Notes under the pieces: model-generated | Database searches by the model: none | Seen by the model: only the letters and a program-made list of their open reading frames with translations | Told to the model about the DNA's origin: nothing | Origin: Capitulum mitella | Lineage: Eukaryota; Arthropoda; Thecostraca; Pollicipedomorpha; Pollicipedidae | Length of the DNA stretch: 64,000 nucleotides | Reading direction: 5' to 3' | Assembly: GCA_030062745.1 (NCBI GenBank) | Contig: CP099854.1 | Location: 5,282,301-5,346,300 of the forward strand | Program-made: the position numbers and the translations under genes | In this document: one piece after another, positions 34,412-46,740 of the stretch | Position numbering within the stretch: position 1 is the first letter of the stretch | How the letters are laid out: the number at the start of each line of letters is the position of its first letter

Positions 34412-35419
34412 AAAACAGGCTGTGATATGACCGTACAATATCTCAAACAGGAGCACGCTGATGTCTCAGACCGTTCTCCTTGTAATCGGGCTTCCGGAGG
34501 GCCGTCCCCGGTCCCGTCGAATTCGACGACTTGTTCTCTTCCGTGCCGGGGTGAGAGGTTCCTTTGGTTGACAGCCCTCTCGTGCGCAGGGGAAAGTTTG
34601 GTCTTCTCCATCCATGGCAACCGCAACGAAAAAGGAAATCTCGTAACAACCAACGGTGCAGTAATGGGAACCCAACGCCAGACTTGCCAAGTCATGCAAA
34701 GTTCCACTTCTTGGGCAGGCGTACTGCCGACACCTTCCTTACAATATTGGCCGTTGGGTACGTGACAGATGGTTCTCGTCTCAAGCGAAGGCTGGTCGAT
34801 TTTGTTTCTCAGAAGCGGGTCGAAAGTTTGCTTTGTCTGCTAACCGAGCTGTCCCGGCTATGTCATCGACGAGTTTAGCCGACAATGGGCGGTTCCTCTA
34901 CGCTGTCTCCCCCGCGGCAAAAAACATTCGGAAATGTAGGTTAGTGTGTCCCAAAAACCATTTTCTTTGAATTTTCAGGCGGTTGACATCTGCCTTCATT
35001 CTGTTTGGGTAGGGGGTAACGCCAACGAAATTTCAAGCTCAGTCGCATCTGATCACATCTAGTGGTCGCGAGGAAATTCACATTTTCCTCGTCCTTTTCT
35101 CCTATGGCCAGGAAGAAACCTTTTAGGAACAAAGCTATTCTGTGACTGCTCAATAAGTCTCCGATCAAAGGGCTGTTGGGTGCAAGTCTCCGATCGAAGG
35201 GCTGTTGGGTGTGTTGTCTCCCATCGCAGGAAAATGCGCTGCGGCTCTGTTTTCGTCACCATAGGGACCAGGGCCTCAATGTTTCTCGGAACTCAACCTT
35301 AACCCTGGATGCTGTCACGGGGGTGTATGAGAGGCAAGTGTCCCGACGACGGACATGCGAAATGCCAAGCTGAAGACGAGCAAACTGCTTCACAGACACG
35401 ACAGGCTTAAGAAGTCATA
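34412..35419. other. Spacer between the TTAA element and the broken transposase-like gene
   Basis: Short open frames match nothing I recognise. Part of it may belong to the transposon whose coding remnant starts near 35.42 kb. Confidence 0.4.
35156..35213. repeat. Two-copy tandem duplication of about 29 bp
   Basis: AGTCTCCGATCAAAGGGCTG..., then AGTCTCCGATCGAAGGGCTG..., each followed by TTGGGTG. Adjacent to the broken transposase-like gene. Confidence 0.7.
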
Positions 35420-36890
35420 GAACCACATAACTGACGGAATCAAAAATGAGTCGAAAAATCTTACTGGGTGGCATTCAAGAGATATTTGACATTGCCTCTC
35501 AGACTGATCCGATACTGCCTGAGAATCAAGCGTTCCTTGCTTCTCAAAAGGAGGACAGAATGTCCCACTCAGTGAGCAGTCGAGATACCCGGTTCGAAAA
35601 GGCGGTGTCGGAAAAACCGAAGAGCAAGACAGAAGCTGAAATCGCGCATTCAGAGAGAAATGGCTGAGCTTGGTGGAACCGTCCAGCCACATTCATCCGA
35701 TGATTTGTCCTCCAAAACATGGGGGAACGGACACGGATTGTGAATACAATCCTCCCAACGCCACCACAGGGAAAAACTGCTGCCGCCGGGTTCGTCTCAG
35801 TCACTCCCCCTTTCAAGAGGACAATCAGAGACCAGAATTGGCCTGAGACGTGGGACCGGGAAAGCATGCCGCTGCGGGACCGACATCTTTTACCGCAGTC
35901 GTGACGGCGCTCGGGGGAAGACTCAGCGACCCTCCCGTTTCGAAGAGCACCGTCCACCGATACCGACAGAAGAGCTGAAAGGAGCTAGTCCTGGGAATCC
36001 GAAAGCTGACGCAGACGCCTCCTGATCGGCTCGTGTTCCATTTCGACGGAAAGCTCCCTCCCGACGTCGCTGGACATCGCAGCGAGCAGGTCAACAGGAT
36101 TGCTGTCGTCGTATTCCGGAAGGACACAGAGTTCCTCCTTGGCGTGCCAATCGCGGCGAACAGTTCGGGTCTGGTGGAAGCCACAGCTGTCCTGAAAGAG
36201 CTGAAGGAACAAGGCCTGGATCACATGGCACTCTCGTTCGACACCACGGCGGCCAAGGATCGAGGAAAAATCTCGGTTGCTGGCTGGCTCGCAGACATCA
36301 TGTCTTCGAGGTCATTCTCAATAGTGCGTTCGAAGCTTGCTTTGGCAGGTCGTCTGGCCCAGCTGTGGATATCTTCAGGAGACTCCAGAAGAAGTGGCCG
36401 CGCATCGACCGAACGAAAACCGTGACGATTCACGAGATCACGGAGGAGCCCGGCGACCGTGACGGAGAGCTGACTACCTACTTCCAGGAAGTCTGAACGC
36501 CGGAGCATCCTTGCGAGGACTACGAGAAACTGATGCGACTGAACTACTTGTTCCTGACCAAAGACACGGGCGACGGTGAATGCTGAAAGCCATCAGTTGT
36601 CTCAAGATGGCCATCTTCCTCCCCCAGCTGCACGACTTGCACCTCACTTCAGGACATGAGATCGGCACCCATCGTATGGGCCTCTTCGTCGCTATCGTAT
36701 ACGCCAAATACCGGCACGAGGCTCGATGGCGAGCTGCGGGTCTTGCGCAGGCACCTGCGGTACCTGTCTCAAGATCTTGCTGGTCTGGCCTTCCATGTTC
36801 GTGCGGAGGATACTGTGAAGGTTAAGATGGTAGCCAGTCTTCATAAACATTCAAGGAAAGTCAGAATGTCAAGTCAATAAAAGCGGTTGT
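35420..36890 (+). pseudogene. Broken transposase-like gene of a dispersed arthropod element (class uncertain)
   Basis: A 73-codon frame from 35446 begins MSRKILLGGIQEIFDIASQT and contains a charged region (35.56-35.66 kb). After frameshifts it reads TSFTAVVTAL and VSKSTVHRYRQKS, a stop, then GIRKLTQTPPDRLVFHFDGK followed by LPPDVAG, LLGVPIAANSSG, and DHMALSFDTTAAKDRGK (36.03-36.27 kb), then in another frame HHVFEVILNSAFEACFGRSS with GPAVDIFRRLQ. I recall a multicopy protein family in crustaceans and cnidarians with HWDGKLLPDLTG, LLGVPKL..GTG, CFDTTASNTG and HHILEI in this order. The Asp residues of DGK and FDTT look like parts of an RNase H-type catalytic core. An AATAAA lies near 36878. It cannot make a full protein. 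Confidence 0.55.
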
Positions 36891-36999
36891 TTTTTAAGAC
36901 GTACATTCGTAAATTGCTCAGGATAGACCGATATTCATCCTTTACTACAACTGCTGTCTGCGTTCATCCATAGAAATTTGTTCGCTAAGACTGGGAAGG

Positions 37000-38350
37000 A
37001 AATAAAGTTCGACCGAGATTATTGTTTTTATTACTTGAGCTGAGAATTCGGACTGGGATGATTCGAATATCCGGCCGAATAACTCGATTCGGCGAATGAC
37101 CGAACTTTGATTTTAAGATTTGAATATTCGCCGAATATTCAAATGTCAACCGGGCACTGAAATGCTCTTTTGCATTTCGCTGCTGAATCTGGAAAAAGAT
37201 ATAAGACAAGTTATATGTAACCAACCAGGTTGCTAATCGAGACATTGCCTACCATCGTTTTGGATTCGGAACATCACTATGGATGAGAGTAACGCTGAGA
37301 GTGACATTACTAAGATATGTACCACTCCCTTCCAACTGAGACATGGAGCTGTCCATCATATTTCGCTGGGAGTTGCGTAGCCTCGAGAGAAAGCTGAGAT
37401 TTGGTCTGTGCCTGGCAACGACGGGCAGAGAGGCCACGTTGGCATCAGTAATTAAGTGCAGGTGGACGCCACCGTAAAGCACGCATGAGCCTGTTTATAT
37501 TATCTCTTTTATTTTTGCCTGCTGAGACGAATACGTGGAAATGGCCTGTTTCTCAGTTCATTACTTGGCACCAAGTGTGCTATAAGCTTTTGCGCACAGG
37601 CTTATTTTCCACTATCGCGAGCAATTGCTGGTCCCAAGTCGAAAGGGGAGAGTGCGGTACCAGAAATCCCTCGCAGGCGATCCTGGCGACTAAAACTGAA
37701 AATTCTCGTTATGAAGATGTGGATGTTTTTGAACACATTGTGTTTACTACGTTTACTTAACTACGCTTAATTGTTCTCTTGGAACAGAAGCAAAAAAAGC
37801 GTGCGTAGACCATTCACAGGAATTATATTTGCTGCCGATGCTGAAAATAGATGATACGGAGTAGTTAGGGGCAATCTTGAAGGCCACGCGGAACGTAGTC
37901 CTGTTCTAATTTGTCTATGGATGCGTTGGCGAGGCGCTAGAAGAGGTATTCCTACCATTTTCGAGGCTGGGCTGATGCTTTCCTATATCACTGCTTCTCA
38001 GAGTAATAATCCAGGAGCACCGAATCGTGTGGGACTGAAGATTTGTACCTCTGGTTACACAGCAGCTGACTGCCAATCAGAGCGCCCGCCCTCTGCCACT
38101 GATATGCCCCCCCCGGCCACTTCCCCGGTAGCGCCCGGTGCTTGGCGCCGGCCGCAGCTTTGAGGCTCTGTAACTTGTTCATGCAACTGAGAATCAGACT
38201 GCTTTTCACATACGACTGCGATCGAACCTTTTGGGATGAACGGTTGAAAACTCCGAAAGATTCGAATCTTCGATCGGAGTATTCGAATATATGCGTCCTA
38301 ATATCGGGTCCAAAATCCATGCGAATTATCAGCCCTGGTTTTCACCCTCG
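37000..38350. other. Segment bounded by TTCGAATATT-rich inverted-like ends
   Basis: The left edge (37040-37145) contains GATTCGAATATCCGGCCGAA and TTTGAATATTCGCCGAATAT. The right edge (38225-38330) contains AGATTCGAATCTTCGATCGG and GGAGTATTCGAATATATGCG. The edges are roughly inverted relative to each other, as in hAT-type subterminal repeats. No transposase was recognised between them. Confidence 0.25.
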
Positions 38351-40264
38351 TCCGAGGTGCGTATTTTTAATTATATTCCAGACAAGCAGGGTGGTTGCCA
38401 CCCTATTCCGTTTCTCCCCTAATCATGAGACAGCAGCGAAAGAGAAACGAGAACGTAGCATATCTCTTTCCGATTCAACTTCCTCCTGCTTTGACCTATT
38501 CAGGTCGCCCGGTAGATTTTCAGGTGACAGGGAATGATGACAGGACCTCATCGTTTGCCATCTTCGCTGTCATGGCGGTAGTTTAAGAGCACTGCAGCCG
38601 GCAAGCCATGCTTTTGGATTGGTTGACCGTTCTGGTCAATGCTTGTTCTTGAGGTCGCCGTTTCTTTTAAGGCCAAGATCAGGTTAATCGAGGGTCAAAT
38701 ATTACTCAAGAATATTAACGCTGGTATGACGGACATCGATGTTCAAATATGACAACGTAGGCTCATTATCATTAAGAAGGATTATAATCACTACCATCAC
38801 TTAATTCAGGGACAACAGTTACGCTTTTAATGGTTAAAAGCCATTCTGAAGAAACGTAGTCAGTGAACTCAGTTGGCCGGACGACAACTGACGGATGGGC
38901 GATAAACGACGAAAATGTAATTTATCCACAGCTGACCTCAGATGGTTGACTGACATTTCGAACCTCATTGTGTTGTGAAGTCTACGTCTCAACATTTCTG
39001 AAAGGAAACTGACTCCATACTTCCCCGGACTCCTTAGGAGGATGTAACTGCCGGCGGTGCCAGATGCGGCGAGCCTTTGAAACACTGGGCCTTTTTAGCC
39101 CGTTAAAGTTCAGCAATTACTTTCTCTCACGCTTCTGTATGATGTCATGGTGATGACGCACGTGAAAACCTTGTAGAAAAACGCCTTGTCACATTTTGCA
39201 CCGCGACGGAATCCAACCCGGAAAAACGTATCAGGCATGTGGGGAGGCGCAGGTTTCATGTAGGGAAGGAAATCAAAAATGCAGGTTTATTGCGAAAATG
39301 AAGAAATTATTGTAATTGTTTGGCTGAAATGCATTGTGCTTAAATTCTGTGGTCCCGTTTCGTGGCCTTTGGAATGAAGTCGTCCGTGTTCGATAAATCT
39401 GATCTGACATTATGTCAGGTCCAGCGTGCCTCATCATCCTCAAGCATAACCACTACTGGTCCAAAATGAAATACGGTCGTCGGTGCCTTTTAAGGTGTGT
39501 TTTTAAGTAGTAATTTCAACATGCAGGACGCCGTTTTGCCATCGACGTTCCCAAACGAATAGTTAACGTTCCAAACTGGCAATGCTAACGCAACCAATCG
39601 ATGTTTTTTTCTGTGTTTCTAAAACAGATTGATTGTCGTCTGTATCTGTAACTTTTTAAGCAGCGCTCAATTGACAGCCTGCATTAACACTGCACGTTCT
39701 AGCTTCATAACGTTGAAACACAATTCGCCATGGTCCGCGGTCAGTCGTGGGCAACGTTAATAGCTCAATCAGCGTGCGACAAATCCTTTTCCCTCCTGAC
39801 AACCATTTTCTTTCGTCTGGCCGCTTACACAAACTGACAAAGCCACGAACGCCTCAGCGGAAGGGAATCGGATTATATCATCCCCGATTTCCCAGACGTC
39901 GTCCCACCATTGTCCCCCCCCCCATCACCTGAACAATCGGGTGAGCCTCCTCCGTCTGCGTCTCTTCAGGTCACGGCAATCGCTCCCCAGTATTGTCGGC
40001 TTTATCCATGGCCCCATCACCACTTCCGTCGGCGGAGGTCTCCACTCTTGTTCCGCCGTCCGTCCTCTCTGCCGCCTCCTCTCCCCCCCCACACACACAC
40101 TCGAGACGGAGCGTCTGATCCGCGCCGGCGTCGTCTCGCGCGCGTCATTACCGTAATCTGCGTGACGCTCAAAGCTCGCCGCCGTCACTCGGCACAATGG
40201 CTGGACCGAGACGATGGAATTAGCCGGCCGGCTGCGGCTGCGGCGCCGACACAAAAACTCCCCC
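38351..40264. other. Spacer
   Basis: Mixed-composition DNA becoming C-rich at 39.9-40.1 kb (two long C runs). No gene recognised. A minus-strand 83-codon frame (38834-39085) is unidentified. Confidence 0.45.
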
Positions 40265-40585
40265 GCGACAATGTCTGACGATCAGAGGACCGTCTGTCAT
40301 CAGGAGACCGTCTGGCGATTGGAGGACCGTCTGCTACCACAGCAGCGTCTGCCACCAGAGGGCCGTCTGTCGCCGGAGGACCGTCTGTCATCAGTGGACC
40401 GTCTGCCGTCAGAGGACCCTCCGTCATCAGAGGACCCTCTGTCAACGGAAGACCGTCTGTCATCTGAGTGCCGCCCGTCATCAGAGGACCATCTGCCACC
40501 GAAGGATCGTCTGTCAACGGAGGACCGTCTGCCACCGCAGGAGCGCCTGTCGTCAGAGGACCGTCTGCCATCAGGGGACCGGCGG
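40265..40585. repeat. 18-bp minisatellite, about 16 copies
   Basis: The unit is about GAGGACCGTCTGTCATCA. Because 18 is a multiple of three, a + strand frame of 160 codons (40214-40696) reads repeated EDRLSS-like hexapeptides, but the antisense is equally open and the flanks have no recognisable domain. Confidence 0.88.
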
Positions 40586-43383
40586 TGTGTGCCGGAGCGG
40601 CGGGGGTGGGTGGAAGGCGTGCCGCTCGTGGCCAGCTGTAGCGATGCTGGACGCCGTGACGGGCAGGCGCTCGGGCCGGCCGTGAGAGGCGGCTGACGAG
40701 CAGCCGAACGGCCGGACGGAACAGACCATCTGCACAGAAGAGCACGCCGACGTTCTGCCCTTGGTACGCCAGCACGCCTGATGACTGAGGGGCAACTGCT
40801 TGCGGTAATATTGTCATGTGTTTAAACGGCTAAAATAACCATGTGCACCTCCAGCAGCATAGAATTACAGCATGTCAAACGTCACACAGATCGTGTCAGA
40901 CTATACGTTCTGTCTTGTTAACAAAAAAAAAAAAACGGATTGGGCAGTTCGTAGTTAGATGTATGTGACAACATAACAGTGTTTTGAAACCGCGTCTCGT
41001 GGCAGAAAATAGCGGTACAAATCACTTGCATGTGGTTTCAGTGGGAAATAATGTTGATTATCGGAATCCGAATTCTGACTTTTCCAAGATTTTCCGATTT
41101 CCGAATCGAAAATCGGTTGGACATAACACTTATTTCTCGGAAAATATTGGACAGCGTATCGGAAGCCAACTGCCAAAAAATGTGACGAAACTAAATATTC
41201 CTTAGTATTCCAGTTACAGATTCGGTTCCAAGCGTGGCACAAATTTATCACTGATGGTCACTCAACACCATGGCTGGTTACGCCTGTGCACCTTGCATAC
41301 CCTGTTCAGTTCCACACATTAATTGCTCATGGCCTTATTGCATAGATTTCAAGTGAAATAAAACCGCTCCTGGTTGGACCAATCATTATGGACTTCTTAG
41401 TGAATACTGGAACGTATCACATTGCTTATAGTTTTAATGCTACGAGTATATCCAAACACCTCAGAACATATTATGTTACCGTTTGCCCGAACAAACAAAG
41501 AGACTAGACTAAAAGTTATTTATTATTTTATGAATCGCAGGTGATCCATAAATGCAGTTTTATGAAACTGTTGAGAGTGCTCAGCCAGCTTTTAGGTCCC
41601 TTTTCTCATGGACTGCCCACAAGCACAGTGCTCAGTTATGAGACTACTGGGACTGCCCATGCACTCCAGACATATCGGTACAATATTACCCTTATGGAAG
41701 GCCCACGGCTGTCTCACAGCAAACCAGAAACAGGTGTAATAATTTTCAGATGACCGATAGCTGTTTCACAGCATATGCAAACTGCACACTGGCATTTGTG
41801 ATGTGTACATGGTTCAAGCACACCTTTTCCCCATAACCTTGGGATGTAACATAACTGCATTTCAGCAGATATGACGGCTTATTGTTATGCTCTACTTTTC
41901 TCCCACCATTTAACGTACCATATTTTTTCCATATAAAATGACTGGATTCCCAGCCACACTTGTCATTTATCATATTACGCCACACAGACTTCCCTCTTAA
42001 TGCTGTCAGTCATATTTTGCTTGATGGCCCAGGCAAATGCGCCACATTTATTGCCATATGGCTGCCCGTTAATCTCAAGAGCTGCCAACTATGAAAGAAA
42101 AATTGCCAGCGGTAACCATTTTTTTTCAAGAACACTGTTTGACACAAATTTCATACTGGGAAGACTAAGCAAAATGCACCACACATGCAAAAAAGAAACA
42201 ATGATCTATTTTGGTTTTAGAAGCGACCACACCAAATGGTCTGATTGTAAGCTACTTTATAAGCTAAAGTGTAGGTTTGAGACGAAAAAGTGCAGGGAGT
42301 GGGAGAGGGTTGGGTCATTCCTTCATGGAATTTCATGAAAGTACCATGCATTACGCCTCATGACCAGCGCTACAGGCCTAAGAAATTGAAAGGCATGTTC
42401 GTTTCATCGCACCTGTTTCATCCCACTTTTTACTCATCTTTATAAAAAACAACGATATAGTCCCGACTGTTTGCAAACCGGAAGCAGGCGTTAATTTTTT
42501 TATCGGAATTTTCTTTGATGGACTTAGATCTTGGTCAGCCTTGGACACTCGCATGGCGTCCTCCTCAGAACTTGGTCGGAAATTGGTCTTAATTTTTCCA
42601 AAAATAACAACACTAGCCGATTGCCCGTACCATAAATACTTTATGATTATCTCTTCAGAACCCACAACGCCCAGCGCCGACCAACCACAAACCGACATCA
42701 GAGCTCAGGCAGTCACAGGAGATTTCCGTCCGTTCAGTGATCAGGTTACCACAGGAGAACTGGCTCCAGTCTGTCCGCAGTCTGTCCGAGACAGCTCCAG
42801 TCTGTCAGCAGAGGGCTGGCCGGCCGGCGCTGTCTCCCGGGTAACTGATGGTCGGCCGTCAGCCTCGAGCGGAGGTATCAGCGCGTCAGCGAGGAAAGAA
42901 CAGCGGCCTTCTCCGGCCGACAGTGGCCCAGAACAGCGGCCCGCTGCGGCTGACAGCGGCCCAGAACAGCGGCCTTCTCCGGCCGACAGCGGCTCAGAAC
43001 AGCGGCCCAGAACAGCGGCCTGCGGCGGCCGGCAGCCGGTTTGGCGGTCTCTGAAGCCGCCGCCGCCGGCCGGACGGCAGGCGCCGAGCTTGTGAGCATT
43101 GGTGGAGCAGTGTGTGTGGAAAGGTGGCGTGGCAAAGTCAGTACCCTATACTCATTTTTAGCTCCCCCCCATTATTTTCTGATCGGTTTTCAACCACTAC
43201 GTTTTGAGTTTTGATGTAAATGACTTCAAAAACTCTTGTTTTTTCACCAGTTACAGGTTAACACTGCAACACTGCGTAAACCAGCATTGAAGAGTGCAGC
43301 AAACTGAAAAATCAACAGCGCGCACCCATTGGGCTGAAGTGCTCTATGAGGACATTTTCTGTGCGATCTGTATGTTTTTCCTG

Positions 43384-43387
<4 letters not shown>
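40586..43387. other. Spacer with a 33-bp four-copy repeat
   Basis: An A13 run lies at about 40922-40934. AT-rich DNA spans 40.8-42.66 kb. A 33-bp repeat (CAGAACAGCGGCC...GCCGACAGTGGCC) lies at about 42898-43030. Frames at 41.5-42.7 kb were not recognised. Confidence 0.5.

Positions 43388-43432
<45 letters not shown>
43388..43432. repeat. (AT)n microsatellite, about 45 bp
   Basis: Uninterrupted TA/AT dinucleotide run. Confidence 0.97.
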
Positions 43433-43435
<3 letters not shown>

Positions 43436-43606
43436 ATTTTTTTTTATTTTGTACTTCGTAATTTCGCGCAAAAAATTAACTTTGGCATGTGGTTGGCGCC
43501 ATGCCACACTAAGTTTGGAAACGCTGTTAAAAGCTGGTGCGGCATGCTGCACCAACTTTTGAAGTTGGTATGGCGGAGGCCTCACCCGCCCCGCCGCATT
43601 CTCCAC

Positions 43607-43795
43607 CCGTGCTGGTAAGAGGCCTCAGAGAAGTCTGCTCGACTGGTGAGAGTCCGCAGAGGAGTCTGCTCAGCCAGTGGGAGTCCTCCGGTGAGTCTGC
43701 TCAGCTAATAGGAGTGCTTTGAGAAATGCAGCGAGATTGGGCCTAAGTATTCAGCTAATGGGAATGCTTTGAGAAATATAGCGAGATTGTACATA
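43607..43795. repeat. Short tandem and duplicated segments about 1 kb upstream of noc
   Basis: Three imperfect copies of GAGTCTGCTCAGC-containing units of roughly 35-40 bp (43.61-43.70 kb) run into a two-copy duplication built around GCTTTGAGAAAT.CAGCGAGATT (about 43.71-43.79 kb). No coding potential recognised. Confidence 0.5.
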
Positions 43796-44776
43796 TGCGT
43801 ATCCACCTCATTTAAAGCCATAGGCTGCAGAAGGGTTGGCTTCTGGATCAGATGTCCACGCCTGACTGAAGGTTTGTCATTAGTGCTGTTATGCCGTACG
43901 AAAATAATTATCCCTTCAATCCTGAAAATCGTCCGCAGCCACTGTTGAGCCTCTTTCCGGGCAGATCTGTTGAATTCGCTTGAGCACAGGCAAAGAAACA
44001 GGAAGAGGCGGAGATTACGAACCCCACTTCGTGGACAATGAACGTTAGCCGTATGGGAAAAACGTCTTTGGCCCACTTTTTTACATGTTCCTACGCTCCT
44101 GTGAAAAAGAACCAGCGTCATCGGGTCGTTCTTCATTGAATCGCCGAGGTTCCACTCTTGGACTGACGAGCAGTAGAAAGAGTTATTTAGGATCATCGTC
44201 GGTTCACAGGAGCAGCAGTTCGGGCGGCATAAACTTTAGTGCAACACTACCGTAGGAGGCTTTTTGGAATAACACGCAACGGTCAAGTTTGCTGCTTAGC
44301 ATGTCTAAGCTGAATAAAAGGAAAGGTGAACCACAGCTACGAAATTAGTCCGTTAAGGAATTCATAACAAAAAATTCTCCTTGCATTGCCTTGAGAGGCG
44401 AGACTGTGTCCTTCGGCCTCTTCCTCTCTTTATGTTTCTGGGGAAGGAGCAGGTGTCAGTTTTCTCCGTGGTCGCTTTTGAGCTTTTTTCTCCATTCTTA
44501 CATTGTCAGGGCCGAGAGAGCTTTGGCTGCGCTTTCGATTTAGCCGGCGAAGTGCTAATCCATGACGATGATTCGCGGCAGTTGACGTCACACGACGATC
44601 AGCCTGCCATCTGGCGGTGGGCGACGCTCGCGCCGACGACGAGCGCCGAACGCCTCCAGTTAGAAGAGAGCGTTGTTAGAGGGAGCCTCGTCCGAATTGG
44701 CTGCGTGACGAGTGGTGGTTTTCGGCGCGACAGCGGTCAGTTTGGGCTCGCCGAACGGTCCACCAGCGAGGGCCCA
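43796..44776. other. noc upstream region
   Basis: 43.8-44.35 kb is mixed composition with an unidentified 163-codon minus-strand frame. 44.38-44.78 kb is the candidate promoter/5'UTR with the CRE palindrome and a TCAGTTT Inr-like motif at about 44737. Confidence 0.4.
44583..44590. promoter_or_regulatory. Perfect CRE palindrome TGACGTCA upstream of the noc start
   Basis: TGACGTCA in the context CAGTTGACGTCACACG, 187 bp before the start codon, within a GC-richer block (about 44560-44776) that probably holds the 5'UTR or promoter. It is the consensus CREB/ATF site. No TATA box is evident nearby. Function is inferred. Confidence 0.35.
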
Positions 44777-44872
44777 ATGGTGATTCTGGACGCGTCGCTG
44801 CGCTCTACGATGCTGACGAACGGATCTCACCACTACATCCAACCGGACCCGTTCTCACCGGTCTCCTCCGGG
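44777..44872 (+). CDS. noc: noc/elB-like NET zinc-finger repressor, coding exon 1
   Basis: First coding exon (32 codons) of a NoA/Elbow-type (NET family) transcription cofactor. It starts at an ATG in the context cccaATGG and reads MVILDASLRSTML then HHYIQPDPFSPVSSG. This matches the family N-terminus as I remember it: MVVLEG..., then QYLQPDYLSPLP just before DAKKSPLALLAQTC. The frame stays open upstream to 44381, but family homology begins at this Met, so I chose it. The exon ends GGG|GTGAGC, a good donor with phase 0, and joins exactly in frame to exon 2 (SSG|MDAKSSPLA). The two exons encode 393 residues. Family members are nuclear repressors that act with Groucho in appendage, tracheal and eye development. 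Which insect paralogue (noc or elB) it corresponds to cannot be decided here. The donor has not been checked against a transcript. Confidence 0.8.
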
Positions 44873-46636
44873 GTGAGCAAACTGCCGCACCACTCGCCTT
44901 CTGGTCATCATTATGGCTGATCTGCGCCCTGTTTTCCCACTTAAATGAAGGACAGTTCAAATCCCTGTTTTTAATCTTAAAACCCCGAAATATTTGGAAC
45001 TGGTCGAAAGAACCAGTAACCCAATCTGCACGGATCTCGCGCTGCACCGCAGGGGTGCTGCCTGCTCTGGAGCTCAGCGATTTTGCGCAGCACATTGGTT
45101 GCCCTCATGAATATCACTCGTTCGAGCTGGATCACCGGGTTACTGAAGCATGTAACCGACTCGTTCGAAGCAAAACAGAAATAAAAGGTATGTGTGCTCG
45201 TGTGTGAAAAAAGTATGTGTGATATTTGATACAAAAAAGATCATCATCCACAACATGCGAGTTTAATATTGCGCTGGTCTGTTTTTAAGCGCATGTCAGT
45301 ACATTACTTTAATTCCCGTCTATGCGTGGGGAAATGATGGCATACCTTCGCTTCAGGTTGCCATGGGAAGTTAACGTTTATCACGAAACCACATGTCATT
45401 TCAGACAACACTCATTTTTTACTGTTTCCCTAATGTTTTTCGAAAAGTTGTTCGAGCTGAACGCATAGCTCTAAAATTTAGCGGAAAATTGGCGCTGACG
45501 ACTATGCATGAAATGAATACCCAGTTTCCTCTTCAAAAAGTTTCCACATGATTTTCTGATCAACGGCGTGTTATTCAAACGTGAGGAAATTGGACCATGC
45601 TCGTTTTTACAAAATATAGGCCTTGAAATAATTGAAAAAATGCAACTTTTCTGGGGAAAAGCTGTCTCTAGTTTCAGATGTTCGGGAGTTGGAGATTACT
45701 AGCGAAAACGCTGTTTACTAACGCCGCCCAAATTTGCTTTGGTTCAGATAAGCCAATTTCCCATCGTCTTTACGTGGAAACGGAGAAACATATGCGAACA
45801 CCTTATTGTGACCAGTCACCAGAGGCGCAGTCAGGATTTTCTGAGGGGGAAGCTGATTGTGAACTGAAATCAGACGAAAATCGTTTGTTGGGGAGACGAT
45901 GTGCAATGATTTCCACATCAAATGCGGGCCTAAGGGGAGCGTCCCCTTTGATTGTGCCATTGCCCGATACTGCAGTAAATGCAGATGCCTCGAAATCACC
46001 GTGGTGCAAAGACGTGAACGGTGATAGTAATTTAACAAAACCGTACGTCAAATTATTCTGTTTTTCCCAGGTCATGGTCTTCAGCCGGCTCATAAATGAC
46101 TCGTGGTTCCAATGTTTTTGTTACTTCTTGTGTTTCTAGTCGGTCGGGAATTGTACACAAAACTTATCATGCTGTTTATAAAGCATTTTTTTACATTTAA
46201 GAGGTCATTTTCATGCTATTCATAGATATTTATGGAACTATTCATTACAGTACAAACGACTCCGATTTTGACTAAGTATAATGACAGATGGAAATGTGTG
46301 CCAATCTATGGTCTTTGAAGGCGGATTTCTTTAATCAGTAGTGGCTGGCTGTGTAAAATGTTGCCAGTTTCGGGTCCCAGTCGGGGTGCCGCCGCGCCCT
46401 GACGCCGCCAAAGCCGCGCTGACGTCATCCGTCACCGGCAAACGCGATTTCGGTCCTGTCAGAGCGCCTCCCGTACGCGGCGTGCTCCAGAGCGTCACGC
46501 CGCTGCGGCTCCAGTCGGCGGCGCTCCCGTGGGACCGGCGACAGCGTCCCGACACGATCAGCGGGGCCGCCGGGCCTGCCGGCGGCCCGCAGCCTGAGGA
46601 AGCAGGCCGCTGGCCCGAGCACTGCCGAACCCATCA

Positions 46637-46740
46637 GTGGCGGCCCTGCTCCGGCCCGAGCACGGCGTCAGGTCCGGAGACATCTCCGGCCCGACCGCGC
46701 GGCGTCAGGTCCGGAGACATCTCCGGCCCGACCGCGCGGC
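46637..46740. repeat. 37-bp duplicated unit with a palindrome, inside the noc intron
   Basis: GGTCCGGAGACATCTCCGGC occurs twice (palindromes CCGGAGA-CA-TCTCCGG at 46674-46689 and 46711-46726), each followed by CCGACCGCGCGGC. Confidence 0.8.

Noticed and set aside
40214-40696. 160-codon frame with hexapeptide EDRLSS-type repeats
   Set aside because: The 18-bp period is a multiple of three so both strands are open; no start context, domain or splice evidence. Kept as a repeat.
43705-44196. 163-codon minus-strand frame upstream of noc
   Set aside because: No domain recognised; possibly a transposon remnant but I cannot support a family.
45678-46139. 153-codon frame in the noc intron preceded by an acceptor-like TTTCAG
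   Set aside because: No recognised domain, no matching donor or phase logic; insertion into noc would disrupt the conserved exon junction.
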